A stretch of DNA of 64,000 nucleotides. Origin: Adiantum capillus-veneris (taxonomy: Eukaryota > Streptophyta > Polypodiopsida > Polypodiales > Pteridaceae). Under the pieces are notes generated by a model. It made no database searches and was not told where the DNA came from. It saw nothing but the letters and a program-made list of their open reading frames with translations. Shown one piece after another: positions 11,219 to 22,439 of the stretch. The stretch covers positions 17,435,912 to 17,499,911 of the forward strand of contig CM043965.1 of the NCBI GenBank assembly GCA_014529385.2, given 5' to 3'. Within the stretch, counting starts at the first letter, position 1. Each line of letters opens with the position of its first letter. A program made the translations under genes and the position numbers.

Positions 11219-11610
11219 ATGAAAGCAGACTGTGATGGTGATGTTAATGCAGAATGGGCTTTTAGTGTAGAGTGTACTTATAATCCTGCTGTCCATGATG
11301 CATGCATGTCAATTGTTGTAGATTCACATGTGTGGTATTTTGACAATGGTGCTACAAAGCACATTACCTCACATCGTGATTTGTTCACATCTCTTGCGTC
11401 TGTCCCTCATGAAAATTTAGTTACTTGTGCCAACAATGCCTCTTATCCAGTTTAGGGAGTTGGAAAGATTGTGGCTACTCCTGCAAATGGTAGTTCTTTC
11501 ACATTTGTTGATGCACCTTATGTATTGAGGATCAAGAAAAATCTTTTTTCTATATCTGAACTTGCTAAACTTGGTCTTGTAGTCAAATTCCGGGGATCAA
11601 GAAGAATCTT
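11219..11610 (+). pseudogene. C1 aspartic protease remnant
   Basis: The active-site segment reads VWYFDNGATKHITSH at about 11330-11375, matching the copia protease pattern W-x-x-D-S/T-G-A with Asn in place of Ser/Thr. The frame then runs to a TAG at 11453-11455, and a 65-bp tandem duplication (11529-11658) shifts the frame at the C-terminal end. The protease would release Gag, integrase and RT from the polyprotein. Confidence 0.82.
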
Positions 11611-11658
11611 TTGTCTATATCTGCACTTGCTGGACTTGGTCTTGTAGTCAAATTTGTG
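11529..11658 (+). repeat. 65-bp tandem duplication in C1
   Basis: GGATCAAGAAAAATC at 11529 recurs as GGATCAAGAAGAATC at 11594, and similarity continues for about 65 bp. C2 has one copy at this place (about 53543), so the duplication is specific to C1. Its length shifts the frame. Confidence 0.88.
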
Positions 11659-12760
11659 GATGACAGATGTACAATATATGATCTCACTTTTGATTATGAA
11701 ATTGTTGCATCTAGCATTTTATGCCGTGGGCTGGATAAGCTCACTTTGTCTGACAAGTGTGGGCAAAATTTTGCAAATGCAATTCTGAATTCAAAGGCTA
11801 TTTCAGATGCAAAACTTTGGCATGCACGTTTTGTTCATCTCGATTTTGCGAGTTTGCTGTGTTTACTTAAATTTGATATGGTTTCTTCTTTGCTGCCTCT
11901 TGAAGCACTCGTCAAACATGTTTGTGAAGGCTGTATTTTGGGTAAGATGCAGTGTTTGAATTTTCCAAAGGATGGTTCAGTTAGGGCCACATGTAGGTTA
12001 CAACTTGTGCATAGTGATGTCTGTGGGCCCATGAAAACTCCGTCCTTGGGCAATTACCTTTACTGCGTGACTTTCATTGATGATTACTCTAGGCATGCAT
12101 GGGTATTTTCTCTTAAAGTGAAGTATGAACTATTTATGTGCTTCAAACAATTTCTGGCTATGACTGAAAATTTGTTGAAATATACTATGGGCACCCTCCG
12201 TTCCCATCTAGGGGGGGAGTATATGTCTCATGAATGTAATGCATTTCTGTCTAGTTGTGGGATAAAACACCAATGTAGAGTGCCTTATACGCCTCAACAA
12301 AATGGTGTTGGTGAGAGAAAAAATATGTCACTTATAAAAATGGCATGATGTATGGTCAAAAGTCAACTTTTGCCGCATTCTTTTTGGCTTGAGGCCATCA
12401 TGTGTGCCACTTATGTACTAAAAAAGTGTCCTACAAAAGCTATGCAGTCTATTACTCCATATGAAGCATGGCATGACAAAAAGCCTTCCATTGACCACAT
12501 GCATGTTTTTGGCTGTTTGGCATATGGTTTGGTGCCACAAACACAGCATAGAAAACTAGATGATAAGGCTATCAAATGTATTTTTGTTGGTTATAGTGCT
12601 GAAAGCAAAGGTTACATGTTGTATCATCCACAAACAAAGTGTATTTTGGTTTCACGGGATGTTGTGTTTGTGGAAGATTCTGTTCAGCCCTTGCTATCAT
12701 GTACTAGAGACAATAATGTAAGCTCACAAGACATTTATGACATTGTTGCCTCTTTCTAGT
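11611..12760 (+). pseudogene. C1 integrase
   Basis: The GAG-pre-integrase/zinc region reads LWHARFVHLDFASL with CEGCILGK at about 11926 (the HHCC site). The core follows: LQLVHSDVCGPM (first catalytic Asp, about 12014), then the usual D-x-G replaced by RSHLGGEY (second catalytic Asp changed to His), then PYTPQQNGVGERKN (catalytic Glu). The frame stays open for 245 codons to a TGA at 12346-12348 and resumes at 12352 with SFWLEAIMCATYVLKKCP and YEAWHDKKPSIDHMHVFGC. It copies the C2 integrase closely. Inactive as read. Confidence 0.9.
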
Positions 12761-12804
12761 GGTGGAAGTTTGAACGTAAATTCCAATGAGGCACTGTACA
12801 GCCT

Positions 12805-13685
12805 ATGGGGGTTTCTCAAAATTCTACAGATCAGCCTATCACTGATGTAGATGTACATGATGTACTTGATGAGGAAAGCGCTAAGAATGAGCAAACTAGA
12901 GGTATGCCTAAATGGCTGGTGCATACTTTGCGTGACAGTAAATTGGATGCACCTTTGTCTAGTCATACTCGTTCAGGTTCTCACCATGCATCTTATGCAT
13001 TAGATTTTTATGCTTTGACTGTGTCTAGCTTACATGATGTTGAGGAACCTCTATCTTTTGATGAAGCACAGAATTGAAAAAATTGAATGGCTGCCATGCA
13101 ATCAAAATATGATGCACTTATAGAGAATGACACGTGGACTTCATGTGATTTTCCTCATGAAAAAAGACCATTGGTATGAAAAGGGTTTACAAGTTGAAAT
13201 GCAAGCCGGATGGTGAGATTGATCCCTATAAGGCTCGACTTGTTGCAAAGGGTTATGCACAGTAAAAAGGCATAGATTATGAAGAGACTTTTGCTTCCAC
13301 TTTTTGTATGAGTACTATGTGTTTTCTATGTGCATTGACAACTCATTTTGGTTGGGATGTACATCAGTTAGACATTGTTAATGCTTTCTTGAATGGTGAC
13401 ATATTTGAGGAAGTTTATGTAATGCAGCTTTGCGATTTTTTCAAAAAAGGATAAGAGGATAAGGTGTGAAGAGGTAACAAAGATTTGTATGAGTTGAAGA
13501 AATGTCCTCGTGCTGGGTATGAGAAGGCTGACACTCGTTTGGTCAGACAAGGCTTTTGTAACGATCCAACAAAAAGCACATTGTATATAAAGCATGAGGG
13601 TGATGTACTTCTCATTGTGGTTCTCTATGTAGCTGATTTGATGCTCAATGGAACAAATGAGAGCAGATTGGGCTGGTTGTTTTGA
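12805..13685 (+). pseudogene. C1 reverse transcriptase, truncated by deletion
   Basis: After a linker (DVDVHDVLDEES, about 12845), RT begins in broken frames: WMAAMQSKYDALIENDTW, then KLKCKPDGEIDPYKARLVAK and GYAQ-stop-KGIDYEETF at about 13190-13290. A later segment, 13485-13685, keeps LYIKHEGDVLLIVVLYVADL, in which the catalytic YVDD box has become YVAD. At about 13667 the RT sequence jumps to ADWAG, the start of RNase H, so the thumb and connection are deleted. C2 retains part of the missing piece (about 55525-55715). Confidence 0.88.
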
Positions 13686-14116
13686 CACGTGAGTGTCCAC
13701 AAGCGGTTTTTGTTTCATGCTTGGCAATTTATGTATATCATGGTTGAGCAATAAGAAAGCTATCGTGGCCACTTCTAGTTGTGAGGTTGAGTACATGGTA
13801 GTCTTCATAGCTACCGTTGAGTGTGTATGGCTCAAACACCTTATGGATGATTTGGGTGTTGGACGAGAAACTGCCAACACTATCTACACTGACAGTCAGA
13901 GTGCATTGGCAGTTGCGGAGCCTCATTTTTCATGCTCGCTCAAAGCACATTGAGGTGCATTACCACTATGTCAAGGAGAGGCTCTCAGCAGGAGAGATCA
14001 GTTTGGCTTATGTGCCAACGCAGGACAACCTTGCAGATCTTTTCACAAAGGCATTGTCTCATGAAACGTTTGAAGATTTTTGCAAAGATTTGGGCTTACT
14101 CCTCATTATGGATTGA
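13667..14116 (+). pseudogene. C1 RNase H
   Basis: The copia RNase H is read in three frames: ADWAGCFDT (first Asp), STSGFCFMLGNLCISWLSNK, ATSSCEVEYM (Glu), IYTDSQSALAVA (Asp), then IEVHYHYVKERLSAGEISLA and QDNLADLFTKAL (last Asp). The residues needed for catalysis are all present, but frames change at about 13690 and 13935. It ends 75 bp before the polypurine tract. Confidence 0.88.
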
Positions 14117-14180
14117 TCATGTCCTCAGGGCACGGAACTTCGCTTTACTTATGTGCCAACTCTCGTTCACCACATCACTC

Positions 14181-14191
14181 CAGGGGGGATT
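14181..14191 (+). other. Polypurine tract of C1
   Basis: CAGGGGGGATT directly precedes the 3' LTR. Confidence 0.88.
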
Positions 14192-14419
14192 TGTTACCAT
14201 ATACATGTGGTAGTGATGTGTGTGAACACACTTAGTACTGTCGGGGAATGTTTTCCCACACTAGGAGGTTTTTTTCCTCGCACGTTGTATATACGCCCAT
14301 CATTCTAGGGCTATCTATCTTTCCATTTCACACTAAGTAAAACACTCCGTGTTGCGTTCCTTGAGCTTTCTTCATCTTCTCCAAGCTGTGTGTGTTTTCT
14401 TGAAACCCTAATTCCAACA
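14192..14419 (+). repeat. 3' LTR of C1
   Basis: 228 bp, TGTTACCATATACATGTGG to AATTCCAACA, about 90% identical by hand count to the 5' LTR, with most changes in two clusters (about 14235-14260 and 14343-14362). Confidence 0.95.
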
Positions 14420-15111
14420 TACTTGACCTACCTAATCCAAAGGGATGGGTTGGGACCACAGATCCTAATCTGGTGAAGTACATATAGAATATAGCTTCTC
14501 ATCAAAAACAAGAATTTTTTACATGGATGTCTTGCAAAGACAGGTAATCTTATCCTACGTTAAATGATACCTAATCTAAATGGATGTACTTTGACTTTTC
14601 TAGCTATCCATTTATGCAATAGGCTACATTAATTTATGTTGTATTGAATATGCATGTACATTGTTGTAAACTCAAACCGTTATCTAGCAGCAAATTTTGA
14701 CATTAATAGACTTTTGAGGATATCAGTCTTATGTGTAGCACTTTTGCAAGATATTGGATGATGTCAACATACAAAGACTTGAAATTATCTACACGATCAC
14801 AACACCTTTTGGCTATGATAAAAAATAGTAAGAGAATCTCTCCTACTCAATACTCTATATAGTGAACTTTATGACATATGATACCTATATATCACCCTAC
14901 GAGCACCACTTCACCAGATGGTAACCTTGTTTACAATATGAAGTCTTTAATCCACATTTTTCATGATCAAAACTAACTTACATATACAATCAAACATTAT
15001 GTTTTTTGGCAATTTTTGCGCCACAATTTGTAATCTTGGTTGGGGGTAGGGTTCCACATGGTATGCCCTACCTCCCACCATGTGGACCTTACCGTAGGGT
15101 TGGGGGTGGGC
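14420..15111. other. Non-coding repeat module X1, right of copia C1
   Basis: No gene is seen. The last 280 bp (CCTATATATCACCCTACGAG, then a gggtggGCCACACAC end) run parallel to 19990-20260 of module X2, supporting a diverged duplication of the host DNA that C1 interrupted. Confidence 0.5.
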
Positions 15112-15129
15112 CACACACACACACACACA
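15112..15129 (+). repeat. (CA)9 microsatellite
   Basis: It ends a GGGGGTGGGCCACAC block that is also seen at 20245-20262 before another CA run. Confidence 0.95.
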
Positions 15130-16387
15130 TTAGGAGAAATATGAACCCTCTAGGGGCCCTTTGGGATTAAGGTTAATTAGAGGCCAGCCAATAGGAAGAG
15201 GGTGGTGGACACACTCTACAACTAGGAGGAGCTAGGTGTGCCATAGTTTGTCCCCTTCTTCCCTTGGTTTGCCTAGGTTAAAAAAACCTTTTAGAGGAGA
15301 ATACCATGCTCTTACAAGCCTTTAAAACCTGGAAAAGGGGGTGTGACAGTGAGGTGGCAGTTGGACAAGTGAAGATGACATGATGGTACAATGTAATTTG
15401 AATTTGGGGAGGGGAAAAGGGGGGGTGGGCTTCAATATCAACCATTAGATCCTTTTTTCATCCAATGGATATCATCAAAAGGCGCTTTTCAACCTCCACC
15501 CTTCATCTTGAGTGAGATCTAGTGGCCAGGATGGGCCCTCCTCTCTTCGAAATGCGCCTTTTCACCTCCTCCCTTGATCTTGATTGATGTCCAAAGGCCA
15601 AGATTGAGCCCCCACTTCAAATGGTGCCTTTCAACCTCTACCCTTGATCTTGTGTAAGATCCAATGGTCAAGATTGCACCCCCACATCATATGGAGCCTT
15701 GCTCTTTTACCCATTAAACAATTTGCACCTTCCCCTCCAATTAACCAATGGTCCATCTTCCAAGGCCTATTTAATATGGGCCAAAGACCCCACTAGTCAG
15801 TTTTTTTTGAAAGTTGACATATTCTAGCTCAAAACCACTAAGAGGTTTTTTGTGTCCCCTTAACCCCCTACCAATATAGAAATTTAATCCCGAACCTTAC
15901 AAGGCCCCAAAGAGGTCCAATATTTTCCTAATGATATTATCCATATGGCAGACATTTGCATTGCTTAAAATTGTGAAACTAAGCAATGTTCATTCATTGC
16001 TTGGGTACCCCTTTCTCTCTCTGACACATGAATACACTATGCTAGCATTAAACCAACTTTTGGATCTCTCTCATCCACCTTCTTAACAACCCATATCCAA
16101 AATTGGAAAAGTAAACCTCTCTCATAATTATTACCTTCAAATATCCAAAGTCTGTGGTCGATATCTATCTCCCAATCTAGTGCTTATTAAACTTTGTCCT
16201 TCCCTACGTTGAGTGACCCGCTCTTCGCCTCTCTCCCTACAGATATAGATATGGCCCCAAGGAATTCACAATGTAAAAACTACCTATAGCACATGCAAAC
16301 AAGAGGTATTTAAATAATCTCTTACCCATATATTTCCAAGTATTGTATGTACCCCTTATGTATGCATTTTTTATGTATGAATTTTTA
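15130..16387. other. Non-coding DNA with a 70-bp tandem repeat
   Basis: There is no coding frame. A G-rich/CT-rich LTR-like stretch (15150-15430) is followed by the 70-bp tandem repeat at 15478-15700, then AT-rich DNA with CTCTCTC runs (about 16012, 16066, 16110). Confidence 0.6.
15478..15700 (+). repeat. About 3.2 copies of a diverged 70-bp tandem repeat
   Basis: Units start near 15478, 15549, 15619 and 15689. Each carries a GCGCCTTTTCAACCTC-like block, then CCCTTGATCTTG, GATCCAATGGCCAAGAT and a C-rich end. Unit-to-unit spacing is 69 to 72 bp. Confidence 0.82.
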
Positions 16388-16896
16388 CAATCTTCACTTT
16401 CCCAATTAAAAACACCTTTATGCAAGTATATTTTTCTGTAAATGTACCTAATTATAAATCCCTTATTTTCTTTGCATATGCTATCTTACATATTTCTTGG
16501 AGGACGCCCCGGGGATATGACACGTTCTATCTCTCAAACTTGCTCCTTGCTTGCCGCAAGCCCCTTAATCATTTTAAACTCTACTCACATGAGGATAGTC
16601 AATTGTTCGGTCACCCTTTGTCTCCATTTTAAAAACATTCACTTGGACATTATATCACATTTTGTATACAAGGAAAGTTCTCGGATTTTTTTGGGGTGCA
16701 TTGATTGATTAGCTTACATTTTGATTGGCCTTTAATACCATGCCACTCACCCAAATACATGCCCCATAGGACCTTAAAGCCACATCTTCTAATAAAGGAG
16801 GCAATTAATCTCCCTTGGTTTCAAATGCTGCAAGTAACATACCTACCATAACGTGTTTGACAAGTTATACTTACCTTTCTTAGCAACGGCATGCAC

Positions 16897-16900
<4 letters not shown>
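16388..16900 (+). repeat. Repeat module A, copy 1
   Basis: From CTTCACTTTCCCAATTAA to the AC microsatellite, this matches 21069-21633: CTAATTATAAATCCCTTATT, CTATCTCTCAAACTTG, CATGAGGATAGTCAATTGTT, and CTACCATAACGTGTTTGACA all recur in order. It is non-coding; the ORFs seen in both copies simply follow DNA similarity. Confidence 0.85.

Positions 16901-16938
<38 letters not shown>
16901..16938 (+). repeat. (AC)19 microsatellite
   Basis: A 38-bp AC run joining module A1 to module B1. Confidence 0.98.
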
Positions 16939-16940
<2 letters not shown>

Positions 16941-17725
16941 ACATAGGAAGCTCTATGATGTGGATGACTTAGACACCTGTTTGAATATACACCTGTTTAG
17001 ATAATTTTAACTTATCTTGGGCTTAACACCATTCCTTGTGTCTGTCTCTCTTTGCCTTTCTCTGTGTTCATGCACTAGAGTCGGTTTTTTTTAGCTTGCT
17101 CATGGAAGACAATGCCTAATAACCCACCTGGGATCCCAATATATGGTCCGTGGATTCTCGGGCACATACAAAGATTACTTATTAATACAATTACATACAT
17201 GCTAAGTATTGCATCAAACAAATGCACATATACATCACCTATGATATGCAATGGTCATACATTAGGGGTACTTCTTCTCGCTCTCAGTCTTTTTGTGCAT
17301 ATATGCCCTTGTTCATCAATTGATATTCTCAGTACTTGGAATAGAGTAGTAGGGATGAAAATATCCTCCTCTGAGAAATAGTTTTTAGACACTGATCGAG
17401 CATTGATGAGCATAGATGGTAAGCATTAACACACCCAACAATTCTTTGGTAATTAATAGACGAGCTCTTAATAGTTGGTTACTCTATTCCACTTCTGATC
17501 TATTTGTCTCTCATGCTTCATATACGATACATATTCTCTCTTTGTTCTTGGTCTACTGTGCTCGCCCTTGCATGATCTAATTCACACGATCCAGCGCTGG
17601 TGTTCTGGAGCTAGTACTCACTGCGGGCGACCATGATGGATTGGCGTATAGAACCTTTCCGTATGCCTCAGTCCGTTTATGAATCTCACTTGGCCCTCTC
17701 TATGCTCTGGCACGAGAGTTGGTTG
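16939..17725 (+). repeat. Repeat module B, copy 1
   Basis: It matches 20282-21064: CTTACATAGGAAGCTCTATG, GTTCATGCACTAGAG, TATGATATGCAATGGTCATA, ATTGATGAGCATAGATGGTA and CCATGATGGATTGGCGTA recur in order with scattered differences. No gene is recognised. A short frame (about 17222-17381) is shared with copy 2, but I see no codon-level conservation that would make it a gene. Confidence 0.85.
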
Positions 17726-17905
17726 TTTTTTGTAATGATACGCTCCTCTTTCCATGAAAATCATTTTTGGGTTTGTGCTTGGTTGGCAACCCATGTTAGG
17801 TTGGAGGTCATTCACTCGACCATTATGTATAGTGAAGGTCCTCTATATTTTTCATATGCTATTCATGTCAAGCCCACCCATGCTCCTTGCATAAAAGTTT
17901 ATTGA
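17726..17905. other. Short non-coding tail after module B1
   Basis: This DNA lies right of the B homology and has no match to the right of B2, which instead joins module A2 directly. Confidence 0.5.
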
Positions 17906-17928
17906 ACACACACACCCACACACACACA
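17906..17928 (+). repeat. Interrupted (CA)n microsatellite
   Basis: A CA run with one CCC interruption, between module B1 and module X2. Confidence 0.95.
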
Positions 17929-20258
17929 AAGGCAGGCATGATCATCAAGAAATTCGGCCCTTGCTTGGGCTCATACACCTAAGACATGATGGATCTTACT
18001 AGAGTATCATCATGGTCGTTGGCATAACATTCCCACAGGCTGTCATGGGAGATGCTCTCAAAAGAAGACTTATCAGGTAGGTGGTTTCACCTACTAAGAA
18101 GTTCTATGTTAATTTGTAACTTTGATCATTTTTTAACAAAGCAATGATTCAATTAGAATTCAACATACATATAATGCACTCTTTAAAGTAAGTATGGTTT
18201 TTGCTACCTATCAATATACACCTTATGGAATTTGAGATTGATATTGTACGAGTGATGATAAGAATTCATAAGCCATGTCTCAAACCCTATGGTGGTTGGT
18301 GGTTGGGAAGAAGGTGCTCATGCAAAACAAACATTTGGAACATACGATGTTGTGCTTCTAGCTTTTCTGACTTTGGAAGAAATAGTTAAAAGAAAATGGT
18401 GTGCATTGGTGCAAATCTTGATTCCTTGTTCTTTGTATAAACCTAAATAGTACTTCTGCACTTAAACAATCAAATTTAGACTAAGGTAAGTATGTTTTTG
18501 GGATTCATGAAGGTGGTGTTATCCATTTTTAAAAATAAAATTGAGTATATAGAACAGGAACATAGGAACAGAGGATATAAGCATGCCTCGTGTATAAGGA
18601 TATGCCATACTTATATGAGACTAGTGCAAAGTAATTTCTTATATGCTGTAAAAGTTTTTTTATGGTGTGACCTTAATCCTCTTGTGAGGGTCTCTACGTG
18701 AGATGGCATACATTTTTGAGTTTTTTTGAAATTTTATTCAAATTGCACGGGAGATGCTGCCAAAATTTTGCAAATCTAAGGTTAAGTGTGTCAGCTACTA
18801 GGACATATGCCTAGCTAACATATGAGTAGATGATTGCCAGCAAAAAGGTTTTACAAGACTTCTCATGTTCTATGTTAATCGGACATGATGCTACTTTTGA
18901 AAAATTCATTCGTCACATTATTATTTTCTAGGTAATTTTTATTTCATGAAAAGCATAGGTGATGGCCTATTCATCAAAGAAGTCTTGAGGATGCTATGAT
19001 TTTTTAATTCTTAAGGGATAAGTTACTATCCAAGGTAAGGGATAATAAAAACTTTTTTAGTATACATATGACTCTACACTCAGAGTTATCTTACTTGAAA
19101 TATCAACTTAATAGTCAATCCTAAGGGTAATCTGTAAACTAGGTCTATGTGTCTGACATGGATGACAATTGAATCAAGTATTGACACTTACAACACGCAC
19201 CATCATAGCCAGTTCTAATTGCATTTTTTTGTATGGATGCAGGATGCAATTGTATCCTTCTCCTTGTAAGTTTAGTGGAGGCTTATCCCAAGCACTGGAC
19301 ACATACATAGATAGTAACAAGATGCCAATTTGTTATGATCAAAGCTCATATTGACTACCAAATGCAGAATGTTGTATTTCACAAAGATAGGACATAATCT
19401 ATACGCGGAATGTATACTCAGTTTTATGATGTCTTGTTTTTTAATATATTATTTGTGGTAATTGTTTACGTATGGTTCAGTCATGAGGGGATTTTCATAC
19501 ATAAACACACACACTCTCTCTCCCTACTAGTCTTTGGTCAGACTAGTACCATACTTAGCAAATGTATTTAAATAATACATTAACTAATAATAAAATTACT
19601 TCAATCTACCCTCACTTCAATCAAATGATTTTTGTGAGGACATGGTTATTCAAACCCTAAGAATTGGAGTACTTACTTACTTACTTTATGCTAAACTTAT
19701 TCCGAATTTGTTACTTTGATTTATCCGGACTTTAATCAAAAGATTCTTGTCAAGATATTGGTTTCAAAACTCTAATAATGGGAGTAAAATTAGGGTTACC
19801 TATATTTGAACTAACAAGAACACGTAAATATTTGGGTACTTTCAAGTGTACAAAATAGATGAAGTTGTTAGGGTAATGCACATGGGACATTCTATCCCTA
19901 TGAAAATATGTGTGGCTGTAACTTTTTGTGTCTTACAAGATGGAGGTATATTACAGTGACCAACATGTTAAAAATTTGATATTTCAACCAGATGCATGAG
20001 AATCTAGGTACGTCTATTTCATATTACCATATCTCCTCCTACGAGGACCCCTTTATCAAGAAATTCACATATCAAACCCTTTCAACACATCCTACATTTG
20101 GTGATTGAATCTCTTTTTGTTACAAAACATGATCCTTTTTGGCAAGATAGTATAGCTTTATGAAATTTAACCATAGTTTCTTGTAATTGGTGGGGTATAG
20201 GTCCACTCAATCGACTATCCTCCACCAAGGGGATCTCTACTATGGGATGGGGGAGGGC
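17929..20258. other. Non-coding repeat module X2
   Basis: It parallels X1 (7370-9744 plus 14420-15111) but lacks the copia insertion. Shared marks are the GAGGGTCTC repeat at 18684-18780, the ATAAACACACACACTC...CTAGTACCATAC block at 19500-19555, and the CTCCTACGAGGACC...GGGGGAGGGCCACAC end at 20030-20260. A short diverged duplication, CTTCAATCAAATGATTTTTG (19614) and CTTTAATCAAAAGATTCTTG (19731), lies inside. No gene is seen. Confidence 0.55.
18684..18780 (+). repeat. Dispersed GAGGGTCTC-type repeat, copy 3
   Basis: TGTGAGGGTCTC, GAGATGG, a T-rich run, and GGGAGATGCTGCCAAAATTT occur in the order found at 8979-9080. Confidence 0.6.
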
Positions 20259-20281
20259 CACACACACACACACACACACAC
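20259..20281 (+). repeat. (CA)11 microsatellite
   Basis: A CA run joining module X2 to module B2. Confidence 0.97.
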
Positions 20282-21064
20282 TTACATAGGAAGTTCTATG
20301 ATGTGGATGGCTTACACACCTCTTTGACTATACAACTTTTTAGATAATTTTACCTTATCTTGGCCTTAAGGCCATTCCTTGTGTCTATATCTCTTTGCCT
20401 TTCTATGTGTTCATGCACTAGAGCCGGTTTTTTTTGCTCGTTGATGAGACACAATTTCTAATAACCCACCTGAGATCCCAATATAAGGTCCACGGATGCT
20501 CGGGCACATACAATGATTTCTTATTAATACGATTAGATACATGCTAAGTACTACCTCAAACACATGCACATACACATCACCTATGATATGCAATGGTCAT
20601 ACATTGGGGTTACTTCTTCTCGCTCTTGGTCTTTCTCTGCATATGTGTCCTTGTTCATCAATTGATATACTCAATACCTGGAATAGAGTAGTAGGGATGA
20701 AAATGTCCTCCTCCGAGAAAAAGTTATTAGACAATACCAAGCATTGATGAGCATAGATGGTAAGCATTAACGCACCCAACAATTCTTTGGTATATTAGAC
20801 GAGATATTAATAGTTGTTTATTATATTCCACATCTGATCTATCTATCTCTCATGCTTCATATACAATACATACTCTTTCTTTGTTGTCAGCCTACCATGC
20901 TCGCCCTTGCATGATCAAATCCACACGATCCAGCGTTGGTGTTATGCATCTAAATCTCAATGAGGGCGACCATGATGGATTGGCGTACAAAATCCTTCGG
21001 TATGAATCACTCCATTTATGAATCTCACTTGGCCCTCTCTTTGATGTGGCATGAGAGTTGGTTG
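20282..21064 (+). repeat. Repeat module B, copy 2
   Basis: Homologous to 16939-17725. Its right end (GAGAGTTGGTTG) joins module A2 with no microsatellite between, so the A/B order is reversed compared with copy 1. Confidence 0.85.
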
Positions 21065-21631
21065 TATGAAATTTTTCACTTTCCCAATTAAGAAACCCTT
21101 TATGTCAGTACATTTTACTGTAACTTTACCTAATTCTAAATCCCTTATTTTGTTTGCACGTGCTATCTTACATATTTCTTGGTGGACACCTTGGGGATAT
21201 GGCGTGTTCTATCTCTCAAATTGGCTCCTTGTTCGCCACAAGCCCCTTAGTCATTTTAAACTCTACTCACATGAGGATAGTCAATTGTTCGGTCACCCTT
21301 CGTCTCCATTTTAGGAACATTCACTTAGGCATTATCTCACATTTTTATACAAGGAAAGATCTCAAATTTTTTGGGGGTGTAGTGATTGTTAGCCTTTAGT
21401 ACCATGCCACTCACCCAACTACATGCCCCCTAGGACCTTAAAGTCACATCTTCTAATAAAGGAGTCAATGTAAATCTCCCTTAGTATCAAATGATGTAGG
21501 TAACCTACCTACCATAATGTGTTTGACAGGTAAGTAGATCTCCCTTGATATCAAATGCTGCAAGTAGCGTACCTACCATAACGTGTTTGACAGGTCATAC
21601 TTACCTTCATTCTTAACAATGACATGCACAT

Positions 21632-21633
<2 letters not shown>
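21065..21633 (+). repeat. Repeat module A, copy 2
   Basis: Homologous to 16388-16900. It contains an extra 64-bp tandem duplication at 21474-21601 not present in copy 1 and ends in a long AC run. Confidence 0.85.
21474..21601 (+). repeat. 64-bp tandem duplication in module A2
   Basis: ATCTCCCTTAGTATCAAATG (21474) recurs as ATCTCCCTTGATATCAAATG (21538), and both units run to a GTTTGACAGG end. Confidence 0.88.

Positions 21634-21677
<44 letters not shown>
21634..21677 (+). repeat. (AC)22 microsatellite
   Basis: A 44-bp AC run at the right end of module A2. Confidence 0.98.
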
Positions 21678-21680
<3 letters not shown>

Positions 21681-22439
21681 TGTATACCTATACAGTAGTT
21701 TGATTATATATATAGAACAAAAAAACATATCGTTTTTTCATACACAGATCCCTTGTGGAAATATTTTTTCAATTTGAAAACAGAATTAGTTGGTGTGGTT
21801 TCTAGAAAATAAAATAAAAAATGAGGGGTAACCCTCCTCCTAAACACCCCATGGGAACCGACCCCTTAGGGGAATTTTGGAGGTAGTGGCTTCCATTACC
21901 TTAAACCTCACACTCACCGGCTCTCTCTATCTCACTTAACTACATTGTAACGCATATGATACCTCCCACATTGGCTCTCTCTCCCTCTCAACTCCCCATA
22001 TGTAGGTAGGAGTGGCTGTAGAGGTGGTTTGGGAGGCAATCGATATTGAGTACTTGATCATGGGTGTCTTCATCTTGAACATGCTAAGAGGCACTATATA
22101 AGATGAGGGTGCTCTGGCCCTTAGTCTGTGGGGTTTTTTCCTCTGTGTGTGTATTTCAAGGAGAGGTGTGACGGTTTTTTGTTTATACTAAGTAGCTATG
22201 GAGGTTGTTGTGCTACCATCTCAGGTCGGTACTCACCTTGATACCTTGATGACATACATTATGGTTTTTTTTTCTAAATCGTGCAGTTACCAACTAGCAG
22301 TACCTGGTTTTTTCCTTTGATATTTTTTCAGTAAGTGCATAAGTAGGCAATTGAAGATGGCTTGTAGTACATAATTGTTTGATGATCATACTGTTTACTG
22401 TTGGGTTTTTATCTATTTTTTGGTAAGTGGTTTCTGGCT
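21678..22439. other. Non-coding, nothing recognised
   Basis: AT-rich DNA with CTCTCTC runs (about 21919, 21975) and a leader-like GAGGGTGCTCTGGCCC block near 22105. No gene or named repeat is seen. Confidence 0.4.

Larger units (their letters stand above)
9745..14419 (+). mobile_element. Complete but dead Ty1/copia element C1
   Basis: Two 228-bp LTRs (9745-9972 and 14192-14419), each bounded TGTTACC...CCAACA, flank a 4219-bp interior with a primer-binding site, gag, protease, integrase, RT, RNase H (the copia order) and a polypurine tract. My hand alignment gives about 23 differences between the LTRs, roughly 90% identity, so the insertion is old. Flanking 5-mers TAATT (9740-9744) and TACTT (14420-14424) look like a target-site duplication with one mutation. 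Stops, a frameshifting duplication and an RT/RNase H deletion inactivate it. Confidence 0.95.

Noticed and set aside
13368-13880. 170-codon minus-strand frame
   Set aside because: It lies opposite the C1 RT and RNase H, whose motifs are clear on the plus strand.
17112-20747. Similar short frames in both B modules (PMICNGHTLG...SSIDIL...WNRVVGMK)
   Set aside because: The DNA is homologous along its whole length, including outside the frame, and differences do not favour silent sites by eye. No start context or neighbouring gene supports coding.
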